Below, one piece after another: positions 5,629 to 13,256 of a DNA stretch of 18,031 nt. Under the pieces are notes generated by a model that was not told the DNA's origin, ran no database searches, and saw nothing but the letters and a program-made list of their open reading frames with translations. Numbering within the stretch: position 1 is the stretch's first letter; each line of letters starts with the position of its first letter. Origin of the DNA: CAZQIC01 sp964593555 (lineage in GTDB: Bacteria; Bacteroidota; Bacteroidia; JAFLBG01); contig CAZQIC010000102.1 in the NCBI GenBank assembly GCA_964593555.1, positions 1 to 18,031 of the forward strand, read 5' to 3'. The translations under genes and the position numbers were made by a program.

Positions 5629-6891
5629 ATGGCCGAAATAGTCAGAATGCCTAAGTTAAGCGATACCATGACAGAAGGTGTTGTTGCCACATGGCACAAA
5701 AAGGTAGGTGATAAAGTTAAATCGGGCGATCTGCTTGCTGATATTGAAACTGATAAAGCTACAATGGAGTTCGAATCATTCCAGGATGGAGTATTGTTAC
5801 ATATTGGTGTTGATAAGGGTAAAGCTGCTCCTGTTGATTCTATACTCGCGATTTTAGGAAAAGAAGGAGAAGATATAAAGGCGATCCTTGCAGAAGAAAG
5901 TAAAAAAGCTCCGGCAAAAACTGAAGAGAAAATAGCAGAACCTGCTCCGGAAGTAAAGTCAGCGCCTGTTGAAAGAAAAGCTGAACCCGTTGCGGTGCAG
6001 CAAACATCTGTTGCAACAGCTGCTCCAGTAAGCAATGGTGATAACAGAATTAAGGCATCTCCTTTAGCAAAAAAATTGGCAAAAGATAAAAACGTAATGA
6101 TAGGCCGTCTTAGGGGCAGTGGCGAAGGCGGGCGTGTGGTAAAACGTGATATCGAAATGTTTTTACATGGAGGTTCCGGGAATACATTTGTTGGTGTTGA
6201 AGGCTTTAAAGAGGAAGCTGTATCGCAAATGCGTAAAACAATTGCTAAGAGATTAGCAGAGAGTAAGTTTTCTGCTCCGCACTTTTATCTTACCATGGAA
6301 ATTGACATGGATGAAACAGTAAGGGCAAGAGAAGTGATAAACGCTGTTGCTTCAACAAAAATTTCATTTAACGATTTTGTAATTAAAGCTGTCGCAAGTG
6401 CATTGCGTGAGCATCCAAAAGTTAATTCATCATGGCTAGGCGACAGGATAAGATACAATGATCATATACATATTGGTGTGGCAGTTGCAGTTGAAGATGG
6501 ATTATTGGTTCCAGTGGTTCGTTTTGCGGATGGTAAAACACTTTCGCAAATAAATGCTGAGGTAAAAACATACGCTCAAAAAGCAAAAGATAAAAAATTG
6601 CAGCCAAGCGATTGGGAAGGAAATACATTTACTATTTCTAATCTGGGTATGTATGGCATTGATGAATTCACTGCAATTATCAATCCGCCAGATGCATGCA
6701 TTTTAGCTATTGGCGGTGTTAAGCAGATCCCTGTTGTAAAAGACGGACAAATTGTTGTGGGTAATGTAATGAAGGTTACCATGTCATGCGATCACCGTGT
6801 AGTGGATGGTGCAACAGGTGCGTCGTTTCTTCAAACATTCAGGACATTGATGGAAAATCCTGTGATCCTGCTGGGAGCACAATCGATATAA
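5629..6891 (+). CDS. pdhC: Dihydrolipoamide acetyltransferase (pyruvate dehydrogenase E2)
   Basis: E2 is the core of the pyruvate dehydrogenase complex and transfers acetyl groups from the lipoyl arm to coenzyme A. The 420-residue protein has one N-terminal lipoyl domain (about 2-78, lipoylated Lys43 in ETDKATMEF), an Ala/Pro/Glu/Lys-rich flexible linker (about 85-138), a peripheral-subunit-binding domain (139-179, KASPLAKKLA then GSGEGGRVVKRDI) and the acetyltransferase domain (about 190-420). The active-site motif DHRVVDG has His389 and Asp393. Some Bacteroidota E2 proteins carry two lipoyl domains; this one has a single copy. The ATG follows TTTAACAAT with no Shine-Dalgarno sequence. Linkage to pdhA in the same direction makes pyruvate the probable substrate. 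E3 is not in this window. Confidence 0.93.
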   Translation: MAEIVRMPKLSDTMTEGVVATWHKKVGDKVKSGDLLADIETDKATMEFESFQDGVLLHIGVDKGKAAPVDSILAILGKEGEDIKAILAEESKKAPAKTEEKIAEPAPEVKSAPVERKAEPVAVQQTSVATAAPVSNGDNRIKASPLAKKLAKDKNVMIGRLRGSGEGGRVVKRDIEMFLHGGSGNTFVGVEGFKEEAVSQMRKTIAKRLAESKFSAPHFYLTMEIDMDETVRAREVINAVASTKISFNDFVIKAVASALREHPKVNSSWLGDRIRYNDHIHIGVAVAVEDGLLVPVVRFADGKTLSQINAEVKTYAQKAKDKKLQPSDWEGNTFTISNLGMYGIDEFTAIINPPDACILAIGGVKQIPVVKDGQIVVGNVMKVTMSCDHRVVDGATGASFLQTFRTLMENPVILLGAQSI

Positions 6892-6899
6892 TAATTTCT

Positions 6900-6976
6900 A
6901 AAATGTCATTTCGAGTCCTGAGACTTCGGAGTGAGCTCAGTCGAACGTTTGTTGAAGGAGGAGAAATAGACATTTT
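6900..6976. repeat. Structured intergenic palindrome, REP-like, possible terminator
   Basis: An outer stem of 13 bp pairs 6900-6912 (AAAATGTCATTTC) with 6963-6976, leaving one bulged A. Inside, CTGAG (6918-6922) pairs with CTCAG (6936-6940) around ACTTCGGAGT, which forms a small apical hairpin. The strand ends in TTTTGTTTTCT (6973-6983), so the element could act as an intrinsic terminator for the pdh operon. It resembles the short intergenic repeats with GTCATTTCGAG and GAGCTCAGTCGAA segments that I recall being scattered in Bacteroidota genomes. Only one copy is present here, so its dispersed nature is inferred. Confidence 0.6.
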
Positions 6977-6988
6977 GTTTTCTAAAGA

Positions 6989-8650
6989 ATGATCCTCTCA
7001 AAAAAAATATTCTCTTTAGAAGCAGCGTTATTTCTACTCTGCACGATAATTTACATTATTGGTATTGTTGCAATTGATGTAATGGATGTTGATTCATCTC
7101 AATACGCATCCATGTGTTTTGAAATACTTGAGAAGGGGGATTTTCTTGAAATTACTCATCGTGGCGCGGATTATTTAGATAAGCCCCCATTGCTATTTTG
7201 GCTGGGTGCTTTGTTCTATAAAATTTTTGGCGTCTCTCATATTGCTTTTCGATTACCATCTTTTTTGTTTACGCTGTTAGGTGTTTACTCAACCTACAAA
7301 TTGGGAGTGTTGCTTTATAACAGGAAGACTGGACTCATTGCTGCGCTGGTTCTCTATTCTTCACAAGCCTATTTTCTTTTTAATCACGATGTGCGTACAG
7401 ATTGTTTGCTGACTAATGCAGTAGTGTTTGCAGTTTGGCAGCTATGGAAATATATACGTGAAAACAAGATCATAAATTTTTTCGGAGGTTTTGTCGGTAT
7501 CGCCCTGGCCATGCTTGCAAAGGGCCCAATTGGTTTACTTGTGCCTTTGTTTGCAGTAGGTAGTGATCTGTTATTAAAAAAAGATTTCAAGCGAATTTTT
7601 CAATTCAAATGGATTGGAGGTTTAATGCTTGTGCTTGTTATTCTTTGTCCTATGGTTTATGGCTTATACAAGCAATATGGCATTGATGGTCCTAAATTTT
7701 ATTTCTGGACACAGAGTTTCGGAAGAATAACCGGGGATAGTTCCTGGCAAAACGACAGTAGTGTTTTCTTTTTCACACATAATTTTTTATGGTCTTTTTT
7801 ACCATGGGCGCTTATTTGTACAGCAGCTGTATTTAAAAAGTTAAAAACACTGGTGACGGATAAATTTGTCGTTGCTGATGAAGTAGTAACACTAGGTGGA
7901 TTCTTAATTACGTTTATTGCACTTTCTCTTTCAAGATATAAATTACCCCATTATATTTTTGTCACATACCCATTTGCTGCGATACTCACGGCAGCCTACC
8001 TGGTGGTAAATATAGATGAACGGGAGCCTGACAATTTTTTCTTCAAAAAATTCCTGCAGCCTATGCAGTGGATCGTTTCGGTAATATTATTGCTTGTTCC
8101 ATTTGTTATTCTACTTTGGATATTTCCAAATGCCGGTGTATGGGTGTGGATCGCCTACTCGGTGCTTTTACTTTTGGCATTAGCCTTTATTTTTTATAAA
8201 AAATTTGAAGAAAAAATAATTTATTTCTCTGTATTGAGTATTGCAATAGCCAACCTCGTTGCTAATTCTTACTTCTATCCTTCATTACTTAAGTATCAGT
8301 CGGGTAGTGTGGCTGCAAAGTTTATTAATGACGCAGACATTGATAAAAGAGAAGTGTACTGGTATAAAGTCGAGGCCTATTTCGCCTTTGATTTTTATTT
8401 ACATTACTATGCTCCTTATCTGAGCGATCCCTCGCAAGTGGAAAAAGTATTATCTGAAAAGGATCAAATGTGGATTTATACTGATGAGGCGGGATTAAAT
8501 ATGATAAAAGAAAATAAATTCAAAATAGCTTACGTTAAAAACTTTAAGCACCAGTCCGTTACACTGTTAACAACCACCTTTCTTAATCCTGCAACGCGTA
8601 AAAATGCACTTAAAAATTTTTACCTGGTGAAGTTGAAGGCTACCTGGTAG
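6989..8650 (+). CDS. ArnT/PMT-family membrane glycosyltransferase
   Basis: The 553-residue product is a polytopic membrane protein of the GT-C fold. Relatives transfer a sugar from a polyprenyl-phosphate donor to lipid A, proteins or other envelope acceptors. After a first membrane helix (about 10-30), the outer loop carries MDVDSSQYASM (32-42) and YLDKPPLLFW (62-71). These correspond to the acidic catalytic loop and the conserved DKPP-type motif of ArnT-like enzymes. About ten further hydrophobic segments follow up to about residue 435, then a soluble C-terminal region. The canonical DE pair of the first loop reads DVDS here, a variant I associate with Bacteroidota homologues. Donor and acceptor cannot be deduced. 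The gene follows the palindrome after pdhC and overlaps the convergent gene by 11 bases at its 3' end. No clear promoter was found. Confidence 0.85.
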   Translation: MILSKKIFSLEAALFLLCTIIYIIGIVAIDVMDVDSSQYASMCFEILEKGDFLEITHRGADYLDKPPLLFWLGALFYKIFGVSHIAFRLPSFLFTLLGVYSTYKLGVLLYNRKTGLIAALVLYSSQAYFLFNHDVRTDCLLTNAVVFAVWQLWKYIRENKIINFFGGFVGIALAMLAKGPIGLLVPLFAVGSDLLLKKDFKRIFQFKWIGGLMLVLVILCPMVYGLYKQYGIDGPKFYFWTQSFGRITGDSSWQNDSSVFFFTHNFLWSFLPWALICTAAVFKKLKTLVTDKFVVADEVVTLGGFLITFIALSLSRYKLPHYIFVTYPFAAILTAAYLVVNIDEREPDNFFFKKFLQPMQWIVSVILLLVPFVILLWIFPNAGVWVWIAYSVLLLLALAFIFYKKFEEKIIYFSVLSIAIANLVANSYFYPSLLKYQSGSVAAKFINDADIDKREVYWYKVEAYFAFDFYLHYYAPYLSDPSQVEKVLSEKDQMWIYTDEAGLNMIKENKFKIAYVKNFKHQSVTLLTTTFLNPATRKNALKNFYLVKLKATW

Positions 8651-9902
8651 TATTGGCAGAAGCTTTTGCAATTACTTCTTCAAATCCATCCGATCCATTA
8701 ATATTTTTAAATGCGAATTCATTTTGCAATTTTTCAATATCATCAAATCCTAGGTATGCAGATTTTTTTAGCGTTTCAATGGCCTCTTTATTCTTTTGTT
8801 GTATGGCAAGTAACACAGCTCTGTAATAAAAGGCATCCGGATTTTCAGGATCGATAATTTCATAGATCGTTACATAGTGATCTGCTGCATTAAAATTATT
8901 TTGGGTCAGCGATTTGCTTGCGTAAGTAAAACAGGCCATGCTGGCGTAAGCGAAGGCTCTCTTATACATTAATCCTTTATCTCCTGTTGCCACATTTCCT
9001 TTTTCTATTTCCTTGGTCCACCAGTCGGCTTCGTTTATATTGAGCGCCTGAATATATTGCTGCTGTAGTTTTTCCTCCTGCTCTTGCTGAGTTTTTGTAT
9101 ACGCAGTATGTATCAGTGAATCTTTTATGAGCCTGTTGGTTTCTTTTATAAAATTTTCATCTTTGGTTTTTCTTCCTTCTTCCATGGAGTTCGCTATTAT
9201 TTTTCTGATCGCTTTATCCATGATATTAGATGGAGCCCATTCGTGACTTCCTTTAAAAACAAAAAAGTCATGTTTAATATTTTTTAGTTCTCTTTCCTGT
9301 GCAGCCATTTCCTTGTAGTTAAAATCTTCAAGCCCGGCTATGCCAATATAATAAAAGCCAAGTGGCCTGCTTAACAATTCATCAGGCATTGCAGCGGCGC
9401 AGGCAATCACACCTTTTACCCGGGCGCTTCCAAAACCAGCGATCGACGCTACTTTAGCTCCGCCAGAAAATCCGGATGTATATATATTGTCCACATCAAT
9501 AGAGAATTTCTCGAGCGCATCATTCATTGTTGCTGAAATAATTTCACCTAAGGTTTGGTTATCCAAACCATTTTTAGAATTGTTTGAACCAACAAAGATA
9601 AATTCATAATTATCTGCAAGTGGCGCATACATTTTTAAAGGTTTGCTCCCGCGTGCATGCGCGTCAAAGAAAAATATGATTGGATATTTTTTTTGTTTCG
9701 AATAGGTCTTTGGTAAGTATAATGCGTAGTTGTATGCAGCGTTTTTATTACAGTTGATTGAACTTACTACTGTGCCGGTCTGATATTCTGTAGAAGTGCT
9801 TTCAATTTTTGCTGTGGTATCCTGTAAGGAAGTATTTTCCTTTTGTTTGTTTTTGCAATTTGTAATAAAAAAGAAAAGGACCAGAAGGTAAGTGTATTTC
9901 AT
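8640..9902 (-). CDS. Lipoprotein alpha/beta hydrolase with C-terminal TPR-like region
   Basis: The 420-residue product starts with a lipoprotein signal peptide (hydrophobic 5-13, ITNC with lipidated Cys16), then a short polar linker. An alpha/beta-hydrolase domain follows (about 50-245), with FFFDAHARGS at 77-86 and a nucleophile elbow GFSGG (144-148, Ser146). Asp193 and His220 (in KGSHEW) are candidate partners of the catalytic triad. After a charged helical stretch (240-290), the C-terminus has helix pairs resembling TPR units, notably around PDAFYYRAVLLAIQQKNKEA. It is probably an esterase or peptidase-like enzyme on the outer membrane or in the periplasm; the substrate is unknown. The gene follows the GNAT gene by 8 bases, so both probably share a transcript. 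Its stop codon lies within an 11-bp palindrome shared with the convergent glycosyltransferase. Confidence 0.78.
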   Translation of the reverse strand: MKYTYLLVLFFFITNCKNKQKENTSLQDTTAKIESTSTEYQTGTVVSSINCNKNAAYNYALYLPKTYSKQKKYPIIFFFDAHARGSKPLKMYAPLADNYEFIFVGSNNSKNGLDNQTLGEIISATMNDALEKFSIDVDNIYTSGFSGGAKVASIAGFGSARVKGVIACAAAMPDELLSRPLGFYYIGIAGLEDFNYKEMAAQERELKNIKHDFFVFKGSHEWAPSNIMDKAIRKIIANSMEEGRKTKDENFIKETNRLIKDSLIHTAYTKTQQEQEEKLQQQYIQALNINEADWWTKEIEKGNVATGDKGLMYKRAFAYASMACFTYASKSLTQNNFNAADHYVTIYEIIDPENPDAFYYRAVLLAIQQKNKEAIETLKKSAYLGFDDIEKLQNEFAFKNINGSDGFEEVIAKASANTTR

Positions 9903-9910
9903 ATTGCAAG

Positions 9911-10381
9911 TTATATATCTTTCTTCATCACAACGGTGTCATTGCCCCTATACATAACCCGCTCAAGAGGTTCCCATCCATTTCTTAAATAAAGATGTTC
10001 AGCGGTAAAGGTATATAGGTAAATTTTGGTGAGGCTAATTTCTTTTGAAACTTTTTCAATTTCTTGCAATAGTATTTGCCCGCATCCTTGATTGCGGCTA
10101 TCAGGCTCTGTATATAACAAGGCTATCCAAGGGCCGAATTTTGTAAATTTTCCATGCTCATGCAATAGACCTACATTATTATATAGTCCTCCCGTTGCGA
10201 TAGGTTTTCCATTTTTATAAAGCCCTAACTGGAATAGAACATCATCCTTAACTTGGGTGCTAAGTCGCTGTATAGTCCTTTCAATAGGTATGGACCATTC
10301 TTCTAAATACCAGGCGGCAGCTAGATTAATGAAATCTTTATCAGTGGTATTTATTTTTCGAATTTGAATCTCTTGATCCAT
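9911..10381 (-). CDS. GNAT-family N-acetyltransferase
   Basis: This 156-residue protein has the size and layout of a single-domain GNAT enzyme, which moves an acetyl group from acetyl-CoA to an amine. The beta strand WIALLYTEPDSR leads into the pyrophosphate-binding motif A, RNQGCG (96-101), followed by helix ILLQEIEKV. A candidate catalytic Tyr131 lies in HLYLRNGWE, a typical motif B end. The substrate is unknown; small molecules, peptides and proteins are all possible. Its ATG shares one base with the stop codon of the small lipoprotein upstream (TAATG), which suggests translational coupling, and the hydrolase gene follows after 8 bases. Confidence 0.88.
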   Translation of the reverse strand: MDQEIQIRKINTTDKDFINLAAAWYLEEWSIPIERTIQRLSTQVKDDVLFQLGLYKNGKPIATGGLYNNVGLLHEHGKFTKFGPWIALLYTEPDSRNQGCGQILLQEIEKVSKEISLTKIYLYTFTAEHLYLRNGWEPLERVMYRGNDTVVMKKDI

Positions 10382-10557
10382 TAGTCATCATCCTTCTCAC
10401 TCTCTTCCTCATGATGGGTAGTTGTAGAATCGGAATGAGTTTCACTTCCAGAAACAGTTTGTGTAGTTGAAGGTTCGTTTTCTGTTTTTTTAGTTTCTCC
10501 ACCACAAGAGGTAAGAATTAACACTAAAAAACCGGCAAATAGAAATAGTTTTTTCAT
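10381..10557 (-). CDS. Small acidic lipoprotein, 58 residues
   Basis: This short ORF encodes a complete lipoprotein: MKKLF start, hydrophobic core (4-15), lipobox LTSC with Cys18, then GGETKK and a tail rich in Ser/Thr, ending in a His-His-Glu-Glu-Glu and Asp-Asp-Asp-rich segment (48-58). The mature part is only about 40 residues, has no predicted fold and is strongly acidic near its end. The stop overlaps the GNAT start by one base (TAATG), so it is the first gene of a three-gene minus-strand operon with the GNAT and hydrolase genes. Function is unknown. The acidic, His-bearing tail could bind metal cations, but that is only a guess. The clean signal peptide and tight coupling argue that the gene is real. 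No exact TAnnTTTG promoter box lies upstream. Confidence 0.8.
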   Translation of the reverse strand: MKKLFLFAGFLVLILTSCGGETKKTENEPSTTQTVSGSETHSDSTTTHHEEESEKDDD

Positions 10558-10643
10558 AGCTTTTTTTATTTAGAATAAATTTAGTTAATAAACCGCTCAA
10601 TTTAAAGAATTTTTTATCCCCATATCCTTAACTTAGCAGGGCA

Positions 10644-12749
10644 ATGCCTACCCCTTTTATAGATACTCCTGTAGAATACCTCAAGGGTGTTGGTCCGCAG
10701 CGTGCGGATATTCTTAAGAAAGAATTGCAGGTATTTACTTATGGCGATCTTTTGTTGCAATATCCTTTTCGTTATGTGGATAGAACTAAGTTCTATACCG
10801 TAAAGGAGATCGATCCTGAAATGTCATTCGTTCAGCTGAAGGGTAAAATAATTGATATGTATATCATAGGAGAAAGACGTGCAAAGCGCTTGGTTGCCTT
10901 ATTGCAGGATTCGAGCGGCACCATTGAGTTGGTCTGGTTCCAGGGAATTAAATGGATTGAAGAAAAATTAAAACCGGGAATAGAATATGTTGTATTCGGA
11001 AGACCCAATTTATATAAAGGGAAATTTAATATTCCGCATCCGGAGATAGAAGAAAAGTCGGATGAGAATACAAAACAAGCAAGCGCCCTGCAGGCCATAT
11101 ACAATACTACAGAAAAATTAAAGTTCAAGGGGCTGGATAGTAAGGGTGTTGCTAAGATCATAAAGACATTGGTGAGTCAATTGAATAATTCATTACCCGA
11201 AACACTTTCACCAGCAGTAATGCAGCAATATAGCCTCATTCCGCATGAGCAGGCAATGGTAAATATTCACTTGCCCTCTTCGCAGGAAATACTGAAGAAG
11301 GCACAGACAAGAATAAAATTTGAAGAATTATTTTTTGTTCAATTGAAATTACTACGATTGAAGTTGGTTAGGCAAAAACAATATTCGGGTTTTGTATTTG
11401 CGAAAGTAGGGGATACATTTAATACCTTTTATGGGAAACATCTTCCATTTCCATTAACAAATGCCCAAAAGCGGGTGATCAAAGAAATTCGTGTTGATAT
11501 AGGTTCGGGAAAACAAATGAACCGTTTGTTGCAGGGTGATGTAGGCAGCGGAAAAACAGTTGTTGCGTTAATGACCATGCTTATAGCGCTGGACAATGGC
11601 TTCCAGGCATGTATCATGGCGCCAACAGAAATACTTGCGACGCAGCATTTGGCCTCCTTATCGGATTTACTTAAAAATACTTCAGTAACAATTGAACTTT
11701 TGGTAGGTTCGACAAAAACTGCCGCGCGAAAAAAAATACACGAGCAGCTTCGTGAAGGATCGTTGAATATTTTAGTCGGCACGCATGCCCTGCTTGAAGA
11801 TGAAGTGAAATTCAAAAATCTTGGAATGGTAGTGATCGATGAGCAGCATCGGTTTGGTGTTGCACAACGTGCCAAGATGTGGAAAAAAAATATTCAGCCG
11901 CCACATGTATTGGTGATGACCGCTACACCGATACCACGTACACTGGCAATGACGTTATATGGGGACCTTGATGTTTCTGTAATTGACGAGTTGCCTCCGG
12001 GAAGAAAACCAATAAGTACAGTCCATCGTTTTGAATCACAAAGATTAAAGGTGTTCCAGTTCATGAAGGATGAAATTCAGCTTGGAAGACAAATATATGT
12101 GGTGTATCCTTTGATAGAAGAATCAAAGAAATTAGATCTGAAAAATTTAATGGAGGGGCATGAAGTTATTTCACGTGCTTTCCCTTTGCCAAAATACAAC
12201 GTATGTATTGTGCACGGGCAAATGAAAGCTGCTGACAAGGGTTATGAGATGCAGCGATTTGTAAAAAATCAAGCGCATATAATGGTAGCAACAACAGTTA
12301 TTGAGGTGGGAGTAAATGTGCCAAATGCATCTGTGATGATAATAGAAAATGCCGAGCGTTTTGGTTTATCACAATTGCATCAGTTGCGGGGCAGGGTAGG
12401 GCGTGGTGCGGATAAATCATATTGTATTTTATTGAGCTCCTATAAATTAAGTAAGGAAGCAAAATTGCGTTTAGAAACAATGGTCAGAACCAACGATGGT
12501 TTTGAAATTGCAGAAGTTGATTTGAAACTCCGTGGTCCGGGTGATATGGCTGGCACGCAGCAAAGTGGGATAGTGGATCTTCATTTAGCGGATCTTGCTA
12601 AGGATTCACAACTATTGCAATACGCAAGGGTTGCTGCTATTGATGTATTAGATAAGGATCCTGAATTAGAAGCACCGGAAAATAAAGTTATTCGTTCTCA
12701 GTTTGTGGTGTTGAATAAAGGGCGTTTGAATTGGAGTCGGATAAGTTAA
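10644..12749 (+). CDS. recG: ATP-dependent DNA helicase RecG
   Basis: RecG remodels stalled replication forks and Holliday junctions in the cytoplasm. The 701-residue protein has the full family layout. The N-terminal wedge begins with EYLKGVGPQRA (11-21), and the OB-fold covers about 60-150. The first helicase lobe has Walker A QGDVGSGKT (about 295-303), the Walker B box DEQH (about 398-401) and TATPIPRTLAMT. The second lobe has VATTVIEVGVNVP and the arginine-finger motif QLRGRVGRG, followed by the TRG-like region DLKLRGPGDMAGTQQSG. All motifs are intact. It is divergent from the small lipoprotein operon, with 86 bases between the starts. The next gene begins 24 bases after the stop and is probably co-transcribed. 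Confidence 0.97.
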   Translation: MPTPFIDTPVEYLKGVGPQRADILKKELQVFTYGDLLLQYPFRYVDRTKFYTVKEIDPEMSFVQLKGKIIDMYIIGERRAKRLVALLQDSSGTIELVWFQGIKWIEEKLKPGIEYVVFGRPNLYKGKFNIPHPEIEEKSDENTKQASALQAIYNTTEKLKFKGLDSKGVAKIIKTLVSQLNNSLPETLSPAVMQQYSLIPHEQAMVNIHLPSSQEILKKAQTRIKFEELFFVQLKLLRLKLVRQKQYSGFVFAKVGDTFNTFYGKHLPFPLTNAQKRVIKEIRVDIGSGKQMNRLLQGDVGSGKTVVALMTMLIALDNGFQACIMAPTEILATQHLASLSDLLKNTSVTIELLVGSTKTAARKKIHEQLREGSLNILVGTHALLEDEVKFKNLGMVVIDEQHRFGVAQRAKMWKKNIQPPHVLVMTATPIPRTLAMTLYGDLDVSVIDELPPGRKPISTVHRFESQRLKVFQFMKDEIQLGRQIYVVYPLIEESKKLDLKNLMEGHEVISRAFPLPKYNVCIVHGQMKAADKGYEMQRFVKNQAHIMVATTVIEVGVNVPNASVMIIENAERFGLSQLHQLRGRVGRGADKSYCILLSSYKLSKEAKLRLETMVRTNDGFEIAEVDLKLRGPGDMAGTQQSGIVDLHLADLAKDSQLLQYARVAAIDVLDKDPELEAPENKVIRSQFVVLNKGRLNWSRIS

Positions 12750-12773
12750 TTTTGACAACAAATAAATGACTAA

Positions 12774-13193
12774 ATGAAAATATGTGAGCTGCTCGTGATT
12801 GTATCGATCTGTTTAATTAAGGTCGGAGCCAATGCACAGAGCGCAGTAACTCTGGCATCCGGATTGTATTATGTAGTGGAAAAAAATGATTCAGCTGTAT
12901 TGGTAATGGGAGAAAAGGATACGTTATGTGTTTTAGCTAAACCAATTCTAACAGTAGCAGATTTTAAAAGTGCGGAAATAGAAAAAACAAATTTTGATTA
13001 TTCATTGATGGTTACGTTGAGTAAGACCGGAAAAATATGTTTTAGCAATGCTACTGCAAAATGGATAGACAAAAAAGTCGCAGTAGTTATTAATAATGAA
13101 ATAATTATAGCGCCCATTGTTAAGGATCAGATAAGTGGTGGTGTAGTAATGATATCTGGTGGGTATTATGAAAAAATTCTTTGTTCAAGTTAA
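12774..13193 (+). CDS. Exported stand-alone SecD P1-head-like protein
   Basis: The 139-residue product has a Sec signal peptide (about 1-21, ANAQ at the likely cleavage site). The mature part resembles the periplasmic P1-head subdomain of the SecD translocase subunit. The clearest match is residues 77-133: SLMVTLSKTGKICFSNAT, then KKVAVVINNEIIIAPIV, then ISGGVVMISGGYY. These mirror the SecD pattern of a strand with a conserved Gly, a Thr-containing helix, a lifelong hydrophobic strand ending in AP, and the final I-x-G-G...I-x-G turn. The membrane domains of SecD are absent and the length is complete for a single domain. It may bind unfolded or nascent proteins in the periplasm, but no function is established. 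It lies 24 bases after recG, which gives no functional hint. Confidence 0.7.
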   Translation: MKICELLVIVSICLIKVGANAQSAVTLASGLYYVVEKNDSAVLVMGEKDTLCVLAKPILTVADFKSAEIEKTNFDYSLMVTLSKTGKICFSNATAKWIDKKVAVVINNEIIIAPIVKDQISGGVVMISGGYYEKILCSS

Positions 13194-13256
13194 AAGAACA
13201 GATTGAAGGTGAAATGCGATCAGTAAGAAAAAATGGAAAATAGGCTCTCGCATAAT

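Noticed and set aside
5616..6035. 139-codon minus-strand ORF opposite the E2 lipoyl domain and linker
   Set aside because: Ala/Ser-rich shadow of the Ala/Pro/Glu linker of pdhC, with no independent support.
6955..6963. GGAGGA as a Shine-Dalgarno site for the glycosyltransferase
   Set aside because: It is about 25 bases from the ATG at 6989, lies in the palindrome stem region, and the phylum seldom uses such sites.
6786..6992. Plus-strand ORF across the pdhC 3' end and the palindrome
   Set aside because: Out of frame with pdhC, and its second half only translates the hairpin element.
10558..10643. Divergent promoters between the small lipoprotein and recG
   Set aside because: Only TAAATTTA (10576-10583), a self-complementary near-match to the -7 box, is present, and no -33 element lies at the right distance on either strand.
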